From: Timonella sp031979385
GTDB taxonomy: Bacteria > Actinomycetota > Actinomycetes > Actinomycetales > Cellulomonadaceae
Direction of reading: 5' to 3'
Assembly: GCA_031979385.1 (NCBI GenBank)
Contig: DALZEF010000009.1
Coordinates: forward strand, 62,001 to 126,000
DNA length: 64,000 nucleotides
The notes under the pieces are model-generated. The model saw only the letters and a list, made by a program, of their open reading frames with translations, was not told the origin of the DNA and did no database searches. Both the position numbers and the translations under genes were made by a program. Positions 35,101-43,477 of the stretch are shown in pieces (the stretch's first letter is position 1; the number at the start of each line of letters is the position of its first letter).

Positions 35101-36432
35101 ATGGCACGCGACACCCCCCAAACACCCACGCCGCCCATGGGTTGGAACTCCTGGGACTGCTACGGCACCACTGTGACCGAGGACGAGGTTCTCGACAACG
35201 CCACCTTCATGGCCACCCACCTCCTGCCACACGGCTGGGACACGATCGTGGTCGACATCCAGTGGTACGAACCCGGCGCACGCGCCGGTGGATACAACGA
35301 CAACGCGCAGGTTGTCTTCGACGAGTTTGGCCGACAGTTACCCGTTCCAGCCAGGTTCCCTTCCGCGGTTGAGTCGGGCGGAAACAACACGGGCTTTACG
35401 GCGCTCGCGTCACGCGTGCACGAACTCGGTCTGAAGTTCGGTATTCACCTCATGCGCGGCATCCCACGGCGCGCGGTAGAGGCCAACACCCCGGTTTTCG
35501 GAACCGACTACCGGGCCCGCGACATAGCGGATACCTCATCGGTGTGTCCGTGGAACTCTGACAACTACGGGCTCAACCACGAGCATCCCGGCGCTCAGGC
35601 CTACTACGACTCCCAGATCGCGCTGTTCGCGCAGTGGGGGATCGACTTCATCAAAATCGACGACATGCTGTTCCCATTCCACGAACAGGCGATTGAGGGC
35701 TACGCGCGGGCAATCGAGCGTAGCGGACGAAACATCACGCTCAGCCTTTCTCCGGGAACCAACGTCTCACTGAACCGACGCGACTTCCTGGCCGAACACG
35801 CCACCATGTGGCGCATCTCCGATGACCTGTGGGACCGCTGGGAAGACGTGCGCGACCAGTTCGACCGCCTTGCGCAATGGGCACCCCACCAGAGGGAAGG
35901 GGCTTGGGCCGATGCGGACATGCTCCCGCTCGGCAAGATCGGGCTGCGGGCCGAACGCGGTGAACCCCGCGAAACCCGACTGACGCTCACCGAACAGCGC
36001 ACGCTCATGTCCCTGTGGACGCTCGCCAAGTCCCCACTCATGATGGGCGGCGACCTGCCATCGAGCGAGCCCGAAACCATCGAACTACTCACCAACCCGC
36101 GCCTGCTCACTATGTACCGCAACGCCGCACCGGCTCGCCAAATCCACGGCGAACCCGACATCCGAGTCTGGCATGCGCCGCCGCTCGCCACCGGCCAACC
36201 CCACTACGTTGCCGCCTTTAACCTCAGCGACACCGAACGCAACTGGACCATCGATCTCGCCGATCTCGCACCCGAGCTCGGGCCAGCCACCCACACAACC
36301 AATGTGTGGAGCGGTGAAACCAGCCGGATCGTCGGCAATGAACACCACCCATATCCGCACCTGAACGTCACTATCCCAGCGCACGGAGTCGTGCACCTCG
36401 AACTAGAACCACAAGAAACGGACATGCCATGA
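35101..36432 (+). CDS. Glycoside hydrolase family 27 (alpha-galactosidase or beta-L-arabinopyranosidase)
   Basis: 443 residues, no signal peptide. It has the GH27 signature PPMGWNSWDCYG at the N-terminus, WDTIVVDIQWYEP, GLKFGIHLMRGIPR, and DFIKIDDM, whose first Asp of the IDD is the expected nucleophile. The acid/base Asp lies in MWRISDDLWDRW. GH27 includes alpha-galactosidases and beta-L-arabinopyranosidases. The arabinan neighbourhood favours the latter, or removal of galactose from arabinogalactan side chains. Its stop overlaps the next start by four bases (ATGA), indicating translational coupling. The start is ATG 35101; the upstream frame covers an operator. Confidence 0.9.
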   Translation: MARDTPQTPTPPMGWNSWDCYGTTVTEDEVLDNATFMATHLLPHGWDTIVVDIQWYEPGARAGGYNDNAQVVFDEFGRQLPVPARFPSAVESGGNNTGFTALASRVHELGLKFGIHLMRGIPRRAVEANTPVFGTDYRARDIADTSSVCPWNSDNYGLNHEHPGAQAYYDSQIALFAQWGIDFIKIDDMLFPFHEQAIEGYARAIERSGRNITLSLSPGTNVSLNRRDFLAEHATMWRISDDLWDRWEDVRDQFDRLAQWAPHQREGAWADADMLPLGKIGLRAERGEPRETRLTLTEQRTLMSLWTLAKSPLMMGGDLPSSEPETIELLTNPRLLTMYRNAAPARQIHGEPDIRVWHAPPLATGQPHYVAAFNLSDTERNWTIDLADLAPELGPATHTTNVWSGETSRIVGNEHHPYPHLNVTIPAHGVVHLELEPQETDMP

Positions 36433-37949
36433 CCGCGACACTCACCATCGACCCGGCCTTCACCATCGGACCGGTGCGGCGCCGCACCTTCGGCGCATTC
36501 GTGGAACACCTCGGACGCTGCGTGTACGAGGGCATCTACGAACCCGACCACCCACACGCCGACGAGGACGGATTTCGCACCGACGTCATCGAACTGACCA
36601 AAGAACTCGGTGCAACCTCGATCCGCTATCCAGGTGGCAATTTCGTGTCCGGGTACCGATGGGAAGACGGAATCGGGCCCAAGGAAAACCGACCCACCCG
36701 CCTCGACCTCGCCTGGCACTCGTCCGATCCCAACCACGTGGGTATCGACGAATACATGAAATGGTGTGAGAAAACCGGCGTCGAACCGATGATGGCCGTC
36801 AACCTCGGCACCCGCGGCGTACAAGAAGCCCTCGACCTGCTCGAATACTGCAACGTGCCGAGCGGAACCCACTTCTCCGACCTGCGTCGCGCCAACGGGC
36901 GAGAAGAGCCCTACCGCATCAAGATGTGGTGCCTCGGCAACGAGATGGACGGACCCTGGCAGATCGGGCACAAAACAGCCGAGGAATACGCGCGCCTCGC
37001 CACCGAGACTGCCCGCGCAATGCGCATGATCGACCCGAACATCGAACTGGTCGTGTGCGGATCGTCGTCCTCCGAAATGCCCACGTTCGGCAGTTGGGAG
37101 GCAACGGTGCTCAAGGAGGCCTACGAGTTCGTGGACCTCGTCTCCGCCCACGTGTACTACTGGGAAAAGGACGGCGACCTCGCATCGTTCCTCGCCAGCG
37201 CCGTGAACATGGATCACTTCATTGACTCGGTCGCGGCGACCGCCGACTACGTGCGCGCTGCCGGGAAGCACACAAAACGCATCAACATCTCGTTCGACGA
37301 GTGGAACGTCTGGTACATGGACCGCGCCGAATCCGTCCCGCCCACCGGAGACGACTGGCCGGTCGCGCCCGTACTGCTCGAAGACCACTACAACGTCGCC
37401 GACGCCGTGGTCGTGGGCAACTGCCTCATCTCGCTGCTGCGGCACACCGACCGAGTGGCCTCGGCATCGCTCGCACAACTCGTCAACGTGATCGCGCCGA
37501 TCATGACCGAAAAGGGTGGCCGCGCCTACAAGCAGACCACGTTCCACCCTTTCGCACTCACCGCAGCCCACGCGAGCGGCGAGGTCCTTCGCGTCGGGAT
37601 CACCGCACCAACCGTGACCACCGAGAAGTTCGGCGAGGTCAGCGCCATCGACGCAGTCGCGACCTATGATGCCGAGACCTCGAAGACCAACATCTTCGTG
37701 GTCAACCGCGACCCAGAAAATGCCCACGAACTGCGGGTTCCAGTGCGTGACCTAGCAGGCGGCGCAGACGGAACACTGCCGACGCTGCTCAGCGCCGTCA
37801 CCCTCCACCACGACGACCACACCTGGCAGGCGACCGCAGACGACGACACCTCGGTTGCCCCACAACCCAACGCGACGGCGCGGATCGAAGGCGACCAGAT
37901 TGTGATCAGTCTTCCTGCAATCTCCTGGAGTCACATTGCGCTCGGCTAA
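36429..37949 (+). CDS. abfA: Alpha-L-arabinofuranosidase, GH51
   Basis: 506 residues, cytoplasmic. It has GH51 features: FGAFVEHLGRCVYEGIYEP at the N-terminus, RYPGGNFVSGYRWEDGIGP, acid/base Glu172 in CLGNEMDGPW, and nucleophile Glu291 in NISFDEWNVWY, followed by a C-terminal beta-sandwich ending in ISWSHIALG. It releases terminal alpha-L-arabinofuranose from imported oligosaccharides. Its start overlaps the GH27 stop; its own end overlaps the TTG start of the next gene by 14 bases. Confidence 0.96.
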   Translation: MTATLTIDPAFTIGPVRRRTFGAFVEHLGRCVYEGIYEPDHPHADEDGFRTDVIELTKELGATSIRYPGGNFVSGYRWEDGIGPKENRPTRLDLAWHSSDPNHVGIDEYMKWCEKTGVEPMMAVNLGTRGVQEALDLLEYCNVPSGTHFSDLRRANGREEPYRIKMWCLGNEMDGPWQIGHKTAEEYARLATETARAMRMIDPNIELVVCGSSSSEMPTFGSWEATVLKEAYEFVDLVSAHVYYWEKDGDLASFLASAVNMDHFIDSVAATADYVRAAGKHTKRINISFDEWNVWYMDRAESVPPTGDDWPVAPVLLEDHYNVADAVVVGNCLISLLRHTDRVASASLAQLVNVIAPIMTEKGGRAYKQTTFHPFALTAAHASGEVLRVGITAPTVTTEKFGEVSAIDAVATYDAETSKTNIFVVNRDPENAHELRVPVRDLAGGADGTLPTLLSAVTLHHDDHTWQATADDDTSVAPQPNATARIEGDQIVISLPAISWSHIALG

Positions 37950-39051
37950 ACCACTCGCGCTACTCGCAGCCACCAGCCTGTGTGCGAGCCTGCTCGCGGG
38001 ATGTGCGAGCGGCCCAACCGCCGCAACGGACATTCCCGCGACTGGCTCGGTGGATGTGCATGACCCCGCGCTCATCATCGATGACGCAGGAACACCCGAA
38101 ACCGACGACGACACCTGGTACGTGTACTCCACAGGAAACGGTTCAATCGGCCTCGGCTCTCCGCAGGTACGCCGCTCCACCGACCAGGGCAAAACCTGGG
38201 AGTACGTCGGCGCAGCCTGGAAGAACACCGACGAACCCTACTGGGCCAGGTCCATCGTCGAGGGCGTAGACAACTTCTGGGCACCCGAGGTCTATGAACA
38301 TGACGGTACGTACTACATGTACTATTCGGCCTCGACGTTCGGGTCTAACACTTCGCTCATCGGGCTATACACCAACACCACCCTCGACGTGGACTCGCCC
38401 GACTACCGCTGGATCGACCAGGGAGAGGTGCTGCGCTCAAACGGTGGCCGGAACTTCAACGCAATCGACCCCGGCATTGTCGAGGACGAGAACGGCGATC
38501 CGTGGATGGTGTTCGGATCGTTCTGGGGCGGGCTGCACATGGTTCCGCTCGAATGGCCCTCCGGCAAACTCCCCGGCATGGCAGACGTGACAGACGATCC
38601 GCTGGCCGCCTCCGGAATCGAACCCGTTCTCGTGGCCGACCGCGGATACCCGCCCAACTCGATTGAGGCCGGATACATCCTGCGTCACGGCGAGTACTAC
38701 TACCTGTTCTTCTCGCGTGACTCGTGCTGCCAGGGCTCGGTGTCCACGTACAACATGGCCGTTGGACGCTCTGAAAACGTCACTGGGCCGTACGTTGACG
38801 CTGATGGGGTCTCGTTGCTTGAGGATGGTGGCACCCAGTTGCTCAAGACTGTGGACACGCGTGTTGGCCCAGGTGGGCAGAGTGTGGCGGTGTCGGGTGC
38901 GTCCGGCTCTGGTGACACTGGGACGGCGGTTGTCGCCTACCATTTCTACGACAAGGACAAGCAGGGGCTGTTCCAGCTCGGCCTGCGTGAACTCGCATGG
39001 ACCGAGGACGGCTGGCCCGTCGCGTGGACCGAATCCGAACTGCCCGAGTAA
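37936..39051 (+). CDS. Exported GH43 lipoprotein, probable endo-1,5-alpha-L-arabinanase
   Basis: 371 residues. A lipoprotein signal with lipobox LLAGC (first 24 residues) places it on the outer face of the membrane. The GH43 core has VDVHDPALIIDDAGT, NFWAPEVYEHDGTYYMYYSA, NAIDPGIVEDENGDPWMVFG, and SIEAGYILRHGEYYYLF with a candidate acid Glu. The pattern is that of arabinan endo-1,5-alpha-L-arabinosidases. It starts at TTG 37936, with GGAG 7 bases before, inside the end of abfA, so translation is likely coupled. Confidence 0.9.
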   Translation: MRSAKPLALLAATSLCASLLAGCASGPTAATDIPATGSVDVHDPALIIDDAGTPETDDDTWYVYSTGNGSIGLGSPQVRRSTDQGKTWEYVGAAWKNTDEPYWARSIVEGVDNFWAPEVYEHDGTYYMYYSASTFGSNTSLIGLYTNTTLDVDSPDYRWIDQGEVLRSNGGRNFNAIDPGIVEDENGDPWMVFGSFWGGLHMVPLEWPSGKLPGMADVTDDPLAASGIEPVLVADRGYPPNSIEAGYILRHGEYYYLFFSRDSCCQGSVSTYNMAVGRSENVTGPYVDADGVSLLEDGGTQLLKTVDTRVGPGGQSVAVSGASGSGDTGTAVVAYHFYDKDKQGLFQLGLRELAWTEDGWPVAWTESELPE

Positions 39052-39065
39052 GCCAGCCTGTTCGG

Positions 39066-39130
39066 CAGGGTACGGTTTTCTATGTTTGGCCCAATAAATA
39101 ATTGGGCCAAACATAGAAAACCGTACCCTG
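39066..39130. repeat. Perfect inverted repeat, 30-bp arms
   Basis: The arms 39066-39095 and 39101-39130 are perfectly complementary with a 5-base A/T loop (AAATA). The inner part is TTTGGCCCAAT/ATTGGGCCAAA. It is 14 bp after the stop of the GH43 lipoprotein gene and probably serves as its terminator, but the arms are unusually long. Confidence 0.9.
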
Positions 39131-39137
39131 CTTCTTG

Positions 39138-39202
39138 GATTGCCGACGACCCCCTCAGTCAGCGCAACACCTCCCCACCCAGCCGTGCTGGGTGGGGAGG
39201 TG
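39138..39202. repeat. GATTGCCGACGA motif followed by perfect hairpin (family IR-3)
   Basis: GATTGCCGACGA (39138-39149) leads into CACCTCCCCACCCAGC / GCTGGGTGGGGAGGTG, a perfect 16-bp stem (39168-39202). The whole segment is alignable with 42352-42415, which also opens with TTGCCGACGA and ends in CCTCCCC...GGGGAGG. The inverse motif variant TCGTCGGTAATC follows at 39220-39231. Confidence 0.7.
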
Positions 39203-39246
39203 CGTGGTCGAGTTGGGAATCGTCGGTAATCTGCGTGCTGGCGGCC

Positions 39247-39285
39247 TTACTCCGCGGGCGGGCTTAAAGCCCGCCCGCGGAGTAA
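39247..39285. terminator. Perfect G+C-rich hairpin
   Basis: TACTCCGCGGGCGGGCTT pairs perfectly with its complement on the right, around AAA. It is the third hairpin in 220 bp between the two convergent arabinanase genes. It ends 16 bp before the first unit of repeat array 3. Confidence 0.75.
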
Positions 39286-39300
39286 TACTGTGCCCAACTG

Positions 39301-39722
39301 GTTGTGGGCTGTGTCTGCTTCGTTGCGGTAGGTGCCTGCTACGCGAGGCCCCTACTCTTCACTGCGCTATCGTGCCCCCAACTGTGTTGGTGGTTGTGGG
39401 CTGTGTCCGCTGCGTTGCGGTAGGTGCCTGCTACGCGAGGCCCCTACTCTTCACTGCGCTACCGTGCCCCCAACTGTGTTGGTGGTTGTGGGCTGTGTCC
39501 GCTGCGTTGCGGTAGGTNNNNNNNNNNNNNNNNNNNNNNNNNNNNNNNNNNNNNNNNNNNNNNNNNNNNNNNNNNNNNNNNNNNNNNNNNNNNNNNNNNN
39601 NNNNNNNNNNNNNNNNNCCGTGCCCCCAACTGTGTTGGTGGTTGTGGGCTGTGTCCGCTGCGTTGCGGTAGGAGCCTGCTACGCGAGGCCCCTACTCTTC
39701 ACTGCGCTACCGTGCCCCCAAC
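39301..39722 (-). repeat. Tandem array of 82-bp GTT...AAC structured element (array 3, interrupted by gap)
   Basis: The units are 39301-39382, 39393-39474, one starting at 39485 that enters the N gap, and 39641-39722 (period 92, 10-bp spacer TGTGTTGGTG). On the minus strand units start GTTGGGGGC and end GCCCACAAC, which pair except for one position; the inner stem is GTAGG/CCTAC around GCGTAGC. The last unit contains the final codons and stop of the 797-residue arabinanase gene. Confidence 0.9.
39518..39617. other. Assembly gap (100 N)
   Basis: Exactly 100 unknown bases fall within a unit of repeat array 3. The distance between unit starts across the gap (39485 to 39641) is not a multiple of 92, confirming that the gap length is arbitrary. 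Confidence 0.98.
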
Positions 39723-42100
39723 TGCGCCACATCCTGCGCGGTCAGCGCCGAGGTCCACACCGTGAGCTCATCAATCGAACCCTTGAATGCGGTGTCCCAC
39801 CAGTTCACGCCCAGCGTGAACACCCCGCTCGTGCCAGTGAACACGTTGGGGAACCCGGTGCCCTCGAAGGCGAGCACACCATCCACGTAGACCGAAAGCG
39901 TGCCGCGATCATTCACAAACGCGACGTGACTCCACTCGCCAACCGGCAGGTTGACCCCGGTTCCGGCGTCATACCAGGCCGTCCCGGACCACACCATCGC
40001 ATTGCCGTTCACCCCGTCATGACCGCGTGGCACGAGGCTCACCCAACTCTCAGACGTCGCCGCACCAAAGAAAGCAGTCGTGTACGAGGTGAGCGCCTCC
40101 GGGCGCAGCCACAGGCTGACTGAATAGGTGTCACTGTGGATCAGTCCGTCCGGTAGACGTACACCGGAATTGCCGTCAAGGTAGAGCGCCTGCCCGCTGA
40201 CTCCATCGCTCACGTACTGTGCCGGGTTACCGGGCAGGTCGATCTTGGTGCCACTTGGGGTGGCGTCCGCGTAGGTTCCGGTGCCCTCAGCAAGCGAACC
40301 GTCGAAGGTCCACTGCGCGCCGAGCTGAGCCGCCTCACGTGGCAGCACCGTGATCTTGAAGGTGCGCTTCTCGGTGTGCTTGCCGTTGCGAATCGTGGCC
40401 GTCAGGGTTGCTGTGCGTGGGCTTTCGCCCACGCCTGGACGGGTGATGACACCGGTGTCCGTGACGACTGCAGAGTCGGAGGTATTCCAGGTGATCGTGG
40501 TTCCGTGAGTGCCCGAGGTGGGGAGCGTGAGGTTTCCGGTCACGGCCTGAATGTTGCCCAGATCGATGGCTTTCGTGACGGCCTTGACCGCTTCCTTCTG
40601 GCTCATGGTCTGGTAGGAGCGACCCATGATGGTCTCGCCCTGCTTGCTCACGGCACTGAGCCCAACCGACCACTTCTGGTACTGCGGGTCCCAGATCGGC
40701 ATGAACACACCTTTGTAGGTGTTCTTTCCGATCTGGAGTTCGGCGTAGTTGTGGCTCGTGAGCTTCCACTTGCCCGAGTACGCTCCGGTGATCTTGCCGT
40801 TCTTGGTCAGTGTGATCTCTTCGGAGAGTTTGGCGGTGGAGTTGATGTCCTTGCCCATGTTGATGACCTGCCAGGTGCCCTCGACCTCTTTGCGTGTGAC
40901 CGTGCGGTTGGTCTCGCCCGCATACTGCATCGGTGAAAGGACCGGCCAGCCGTCCTTGTTGAACCAGATCTGCTGGACCCGAACCTGGTGCATCTCGCCG
41001 GTGTCGGGGAAGCGGGCGTGGAAGATCAGGAACGTCTTGCCGGTCTTTGGGTCTTGGTACCACGTGTTGTGTCCCGGTGACTGGTAGCCGATGCCGGAGG
41101 TGCTTTCGGTTCCCGAGGCAGGGTCGCCGAGTTCGCGCGTGAACAGGTGCGAACCCATCATCTTGACGCCGTAGGGTTCGATGGATGCATCATCGAACAG
41201 CGGCAGGCTGCGGTCGGACTTCACGTTGGCCATGTCGTTGCCCTGGGCGTCCACGTACGGGCCATCCGGCTTCTTGGAACGGGCCACGCGCATGTTGTAT
41301 CCGCCGTTCGCGTCCAAGCCGCCGAACGAGACGTACATGTAGTAGTAGCCGGTCTGCTTGTTGTATTGGATCGCCGGCGCTTCGATGCGGGAGTGGTTTC
41401 CACCGATCAGGTGTTTGCCGTAGCCCTGGTCAGGTAGCGGCAGCCCGGTGTTCTTGTCCATCTGGAGGATGAAGATTCCGCCCGAGTAGGAGCCGTACAC
41501 CATCCACAGGTTGCCCTTGGCGTCAAAGAACGCGTCTGGATCCACGGCGTTGGGGTGGATGTTGGCGTCGTAGATCTCGCCTGGGTTCTCGGATTCTTCG
41601 TCCCACATACCCGACTTGAGCAGGATGCCCTGATCCTTGTAGGGGCCGTCAACGCTGTCTGCGATGGCGAGTCCTAGCGCGGATCGTGGGGAGTCTCCCT
41701 TGCATGCGTTGTAGTACATCGCGTAGCGGCCATCCTTGAGTTGGATGACGTCGGAGGCCCAGAGTGTGTCTGTTTGAGCCCAGTCGAAGGTTTCCTTGAG
41801 TTCGGTGTAGATGTCGTCAAACAGTGTGTTGTCTCGGTCTTGGCTGAGGTCGACCGTGTGTTGGGTCCAGTTCATGAGGTCGCGGGTGTGCGCGGAGGCG
41901 CCGTGCGATCCGAAGACCCAGACATCTTTCCCGGACGTGACCACTGATGGGTCGTGGACTGTCACGTTCGTGAACGTTGGTTTCCTGGGCGTTGGATCTT
42001 TCGGTTTTGCCTGTGCGGCTGACCCTACGAGCAATGCGCTGATTCCCAGCATTCCCGCGGTGAGGGCTGCGACCGCACGCTTGGTGGTGTGGTTGGGCAT
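39707..42100 (-). CDS. Secreted multidomain GH43 arabinanase with C-terminal LamG-like domain
   Basis: 797 residues. A signal peptide (1-31, ending SAAQAK) is followed by a GH43 propeller of about 330 residues (FTNVTVHDPSVVTSGKDVWV, DTLWASDVIQLKDGRYAMYY, NAVDPDAFFDAKGNLWMVYG, RIEAPAIQYNKQTGYYYMYV with the candidate acid Glu). A beta domain, an Ig-like segment (about 500-585), and a LamG/concanavalin-like carbohydrate-binding domain (about 590-790) follow. It would cut arabinan outside the cell while bound to polysaccharide. No sortase motif. The last five codons and stop lie in repeat array 3, so the true C-terminus may have been altered by the repeat. Confidence 0.92.
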   Translation of the reverse strand: MPNHTTKRAVAALTAGMLGISALLVGSAAQAKPKDPTPRKPTFTNVTVHDPSVVTSGKDVWVFGSHGASAHTRDLMNWTQHTVDLSQDRDNTLFDDIYTELKETFDWAQTDTLWASDVIQLKDGRYAMYYNACKGDSPRSALGLAIADSVDGPYKDQGILLKSGMWDEESENPGEIYDANIHPNAVDPDAFFDAKGNLWMVYGSYSGGIFILQMDKNTGLPLPDQGYGKHLIGGNHSRIEAPAIQYNKQTGYYYMYVSFGGLDANGGYNMRVARSKKPDGPYVDAQGNDMANVKSDRSLPLFDDASIEPYGVKMMGSHLFTRELGDPASGTESTSGIGYQSPGHNTWYQDPKTGKTFLIFHARFPDTGEMHQVRVQQIWFNKDGWPVLSPMQYAGETNRTVTRKEVEGTWQVINMGKDINSTAKLSEEITLTKNGKITGAYSGKWKLTSHNYAELQIGKNTYKGVFMPIWDPQYQKWSVGLSAVSKQGETIMGRSYQTMSQKEAVKAVTKAIDLGNIQAVTGNLTLPTSGTHGTTITWNTSDSAVVTDTGVITRPGVGESPRTATLTATIRNGKHTEKRTFKITVLPREAAQLGAQWTFDGSLAEGTGTYADATPSGTKIDLPGNPAQYVSDGVSGQALYLDGNSGVRLPDGLIHSDTYSVSLWLRPEALTSYTTAFFGAATSESWVSLVPRGHDGVNGNAMVWSGTAWYDAGTGVNLPVGEWSHVAFVNDRGTLSVYVDGVLAFEGTGFPNVFTGTSGVFTLGVNWWDTAFKGSIDELTVWTSALTAQDVAQLGAR

Positions 42101-42163
42101 GTGCCATTCCTGTTCGTCGTTGGACAGATGTGGGAACTCAACGATGAGTGCCCCACGTCGAAT

Positions 42164-42198
42164 CTACAACGATGTAGATTGGTTCTGCAACGATGTAG
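42164..42198 (-). promoter_or_regulatory. Two arabinan-regulon operators upstream of the arabinanase gene
   Basis: CTACAACGATGTAG (42164-42177) sits in a longer imperfect palindrome AATCTACAACGATGTAGATT. A second, CTGCAACGATGTAG, is at 42185-42198; centres are 21 bp apart, about two helical turns. Both lie about 64 to 98 bp before the gene's start codon. Confidence 0.75.
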
Positions 42199-42232
42199 AA
42201 CTGCCCATTGTCAGGAGCGTCCACTATTTCTC

Positions 42233-42298
42233 AGTGGGATATTTGTGGTCCGGGTGCACACACAAAGTGTGTGCACCCGGACCAATGTGGACCCATCG
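42233..42298. repeat. Long inverted repeat (family IR-1)
   Basis: The core GGTCCGGGTGCACACAC / GTGTGTGCACCCGGACC has perfect 17-bp arms around AAA (42247-42283). Outer arms have diverged. The right flank CCCATCGAGCAGGG matches the copy at 56494. Confidence 0.8.
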
Positions 42299-42351
42299 AG
42301 CAGGGTGTGGCGGAGTAGGGGAGTGCTGGAGCGGGATTGGAGCAGTGGGAA

Positions 42352-42415
42352 AATTGCCGACGATAACTCCAGTGAGCGCAGCGCCTCCCCGTCCAGCACC
42401 GTTGAGTGGGGAGGC
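42352..42415. repeat. AATTGCCGACGA motif plus hairpin (family IR-3), likely LacI terminator
   Basis: The AATTGCCGACGA motif at 42352 is followed by GCCTCCCC (42383-42390) and GGGGAGGC (42408-42415). It is similar along its length to 39138-39202. It lies just downstream of the LacI gene stop on the minus strand. Confidence 0.65.
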
Positions 42416-42448
42416 ACTGATGGTTGTCCGCTTCGCCGCGGCGGGGGA

Positions 42449-43477
42449 CTAGGGCAGGGTCGACTCCCGCACCACGAGTGAAGCGTCAACGGTGATTTCC
42501 CGCGGCGCGATCTCTGCTGTGCCAGGGTTGAGCCGTTCATCGAGTAGTGCCAAAGCGGTTCGCGCGATGTCACGCTTGTGAGGATCAACCGTTGTCAGGG
42601 CAGGCGTCGAATATGCGGCCTCGGTGATGTTGTCGAACCCGATGACCTGCACATCCTGTGGCGCCCTTAGGCCCCGCTCGGCAAGCCCGCGCAGCGCGCC
42701 GAGAGCCACCACATCCGTCACCGCGAACACCGCATCAAACTCCACGCCCCGTTCGACCAGAGAATGTACGGCAGACCGGCCTGCCTCAAGGTCGAACACG
42801 CCCAGTGGGACAACCAGATCCTCATCGACCGCCAGGCCTCGCTCAGCCAGAGCCGAGGTGTATCCGCGGGTGCGCAGTTGAGTCATGTCGATCCCCGAGT
42901 GTACGTCTCCACCGAGCAGCACGATCCGCCGGGCGCCACGTTCAAGCAGATGCCGGGTGGCCTGCGCGGAACCGCCGACGTTGTCCATCGCCACATGGTC
43001 GAATCGGTGTTTGGCGGAGCGCTCGCCGATCAGCACCACGGGCGTGGAGAACCCGAGTCGTTCCAACTCCTGCGCGTCAAGATCAACCACGGAGAAGATG
43101 ACACCGTCGTACATGCGTAGGCGCGCGAATGATGCGGCCGCAAGTTCCTGCTCTCGACTGCCACCGGATCGTTGAACGACCAGATGTCGACCGGTTGCGG
43201 CGAGTTCGTCCGCGAGGTGCGTTGCGAGTTGCCCGAAGTAGGGGCGGTTCAGCTCGGGAACGACGAGTCCGATTGCTCCCGTGCGTCCCGAGCGCAACAT
43301 CCGGGCGGTGGGGTTGATCTGGTAGCCGAGTTCCTCGATTGCGGCGTTGATGCGCGCGGTGGTCGCAGCCGAAACCCGCGAACGTCCGTTGATGACGGAG
43401 GACACGGATGCCGTGGAGACACCCGCTGCGCGGGCGACATCGCTGATGGTTACGGGGTTGCGTGGTTGAGTGGTCAT
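42449..43477 (-). CDS. LacI-family regulator, probable local repressor of the GH127 operon
   Basis: 342 residues with helix-turn-helix VTISDVARAAGVSTASVSSV and hinge NPTARMLRSGRTGAIGLVVP, then the sensor domain (FDAVFAVTDVVALGALRGLA). It is translationally coupled to the upstream GH127 gene: start and stop share ATGA. The tandem GTAAATCGATTTAC palindromes at the operon's promoter are the best candidate for its own operator. Residue differences in the recognition helix (STASVSS versus SVKTVSN) fit a different target from the LacI at 28024. Confidence 0.9.
   Translation of the reverse strand: MTTQPRNPVTISDVARAAGVSTASVSSVINGRSRVSAATTARINAAIEELGYQINPTARMLRSGRTGAIGLVVPELNRPYFGQLATHLADELAATGRHLVVQRSGGSREQELAAASFARLRMYDGVIFSVVDLDAQELERLGFSTPVVLIGERSAKHRFDHVAMDNVGGSAQATRHLLERGARRIVLLGGDVHSGIDMTQLRTRGYTSALAERGLAVDEDLVVPLGVFDLEAGRSAVHSLVERGVEFDAVFAVTDVVALGALRGLAERGLRAPQDVQVIGFDNITEAAYSTPALTTVDPHKRDIARTALALLDERLNPGTAEIAPREITVDASLVVRESTLP

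Noticed and set aside
36204..37727. 507-codon minus-strand frame opposite the GH27 and GH51 genes
   Set aside because: Antisense of two well-recognised enzymes. The His/Val/Asp-rich translation resembles no family.
11064..39722. CRISPR array
   Set aside because: Repeats are 82-83 bp with 10-12 bp spacers that are the same within each array, with no cas genes. A CRISPR has 24-40 bp repeats and unique spacers of similar length.
39332..40123. Long plus-strand reading frames with repeated Gly-Cys-rich peptides across array 3
   Set aside because: They come from the 92-bp repeat and N bases read in frame, lack a ribosome site, and overlap the arabinanase gene on the other strand.
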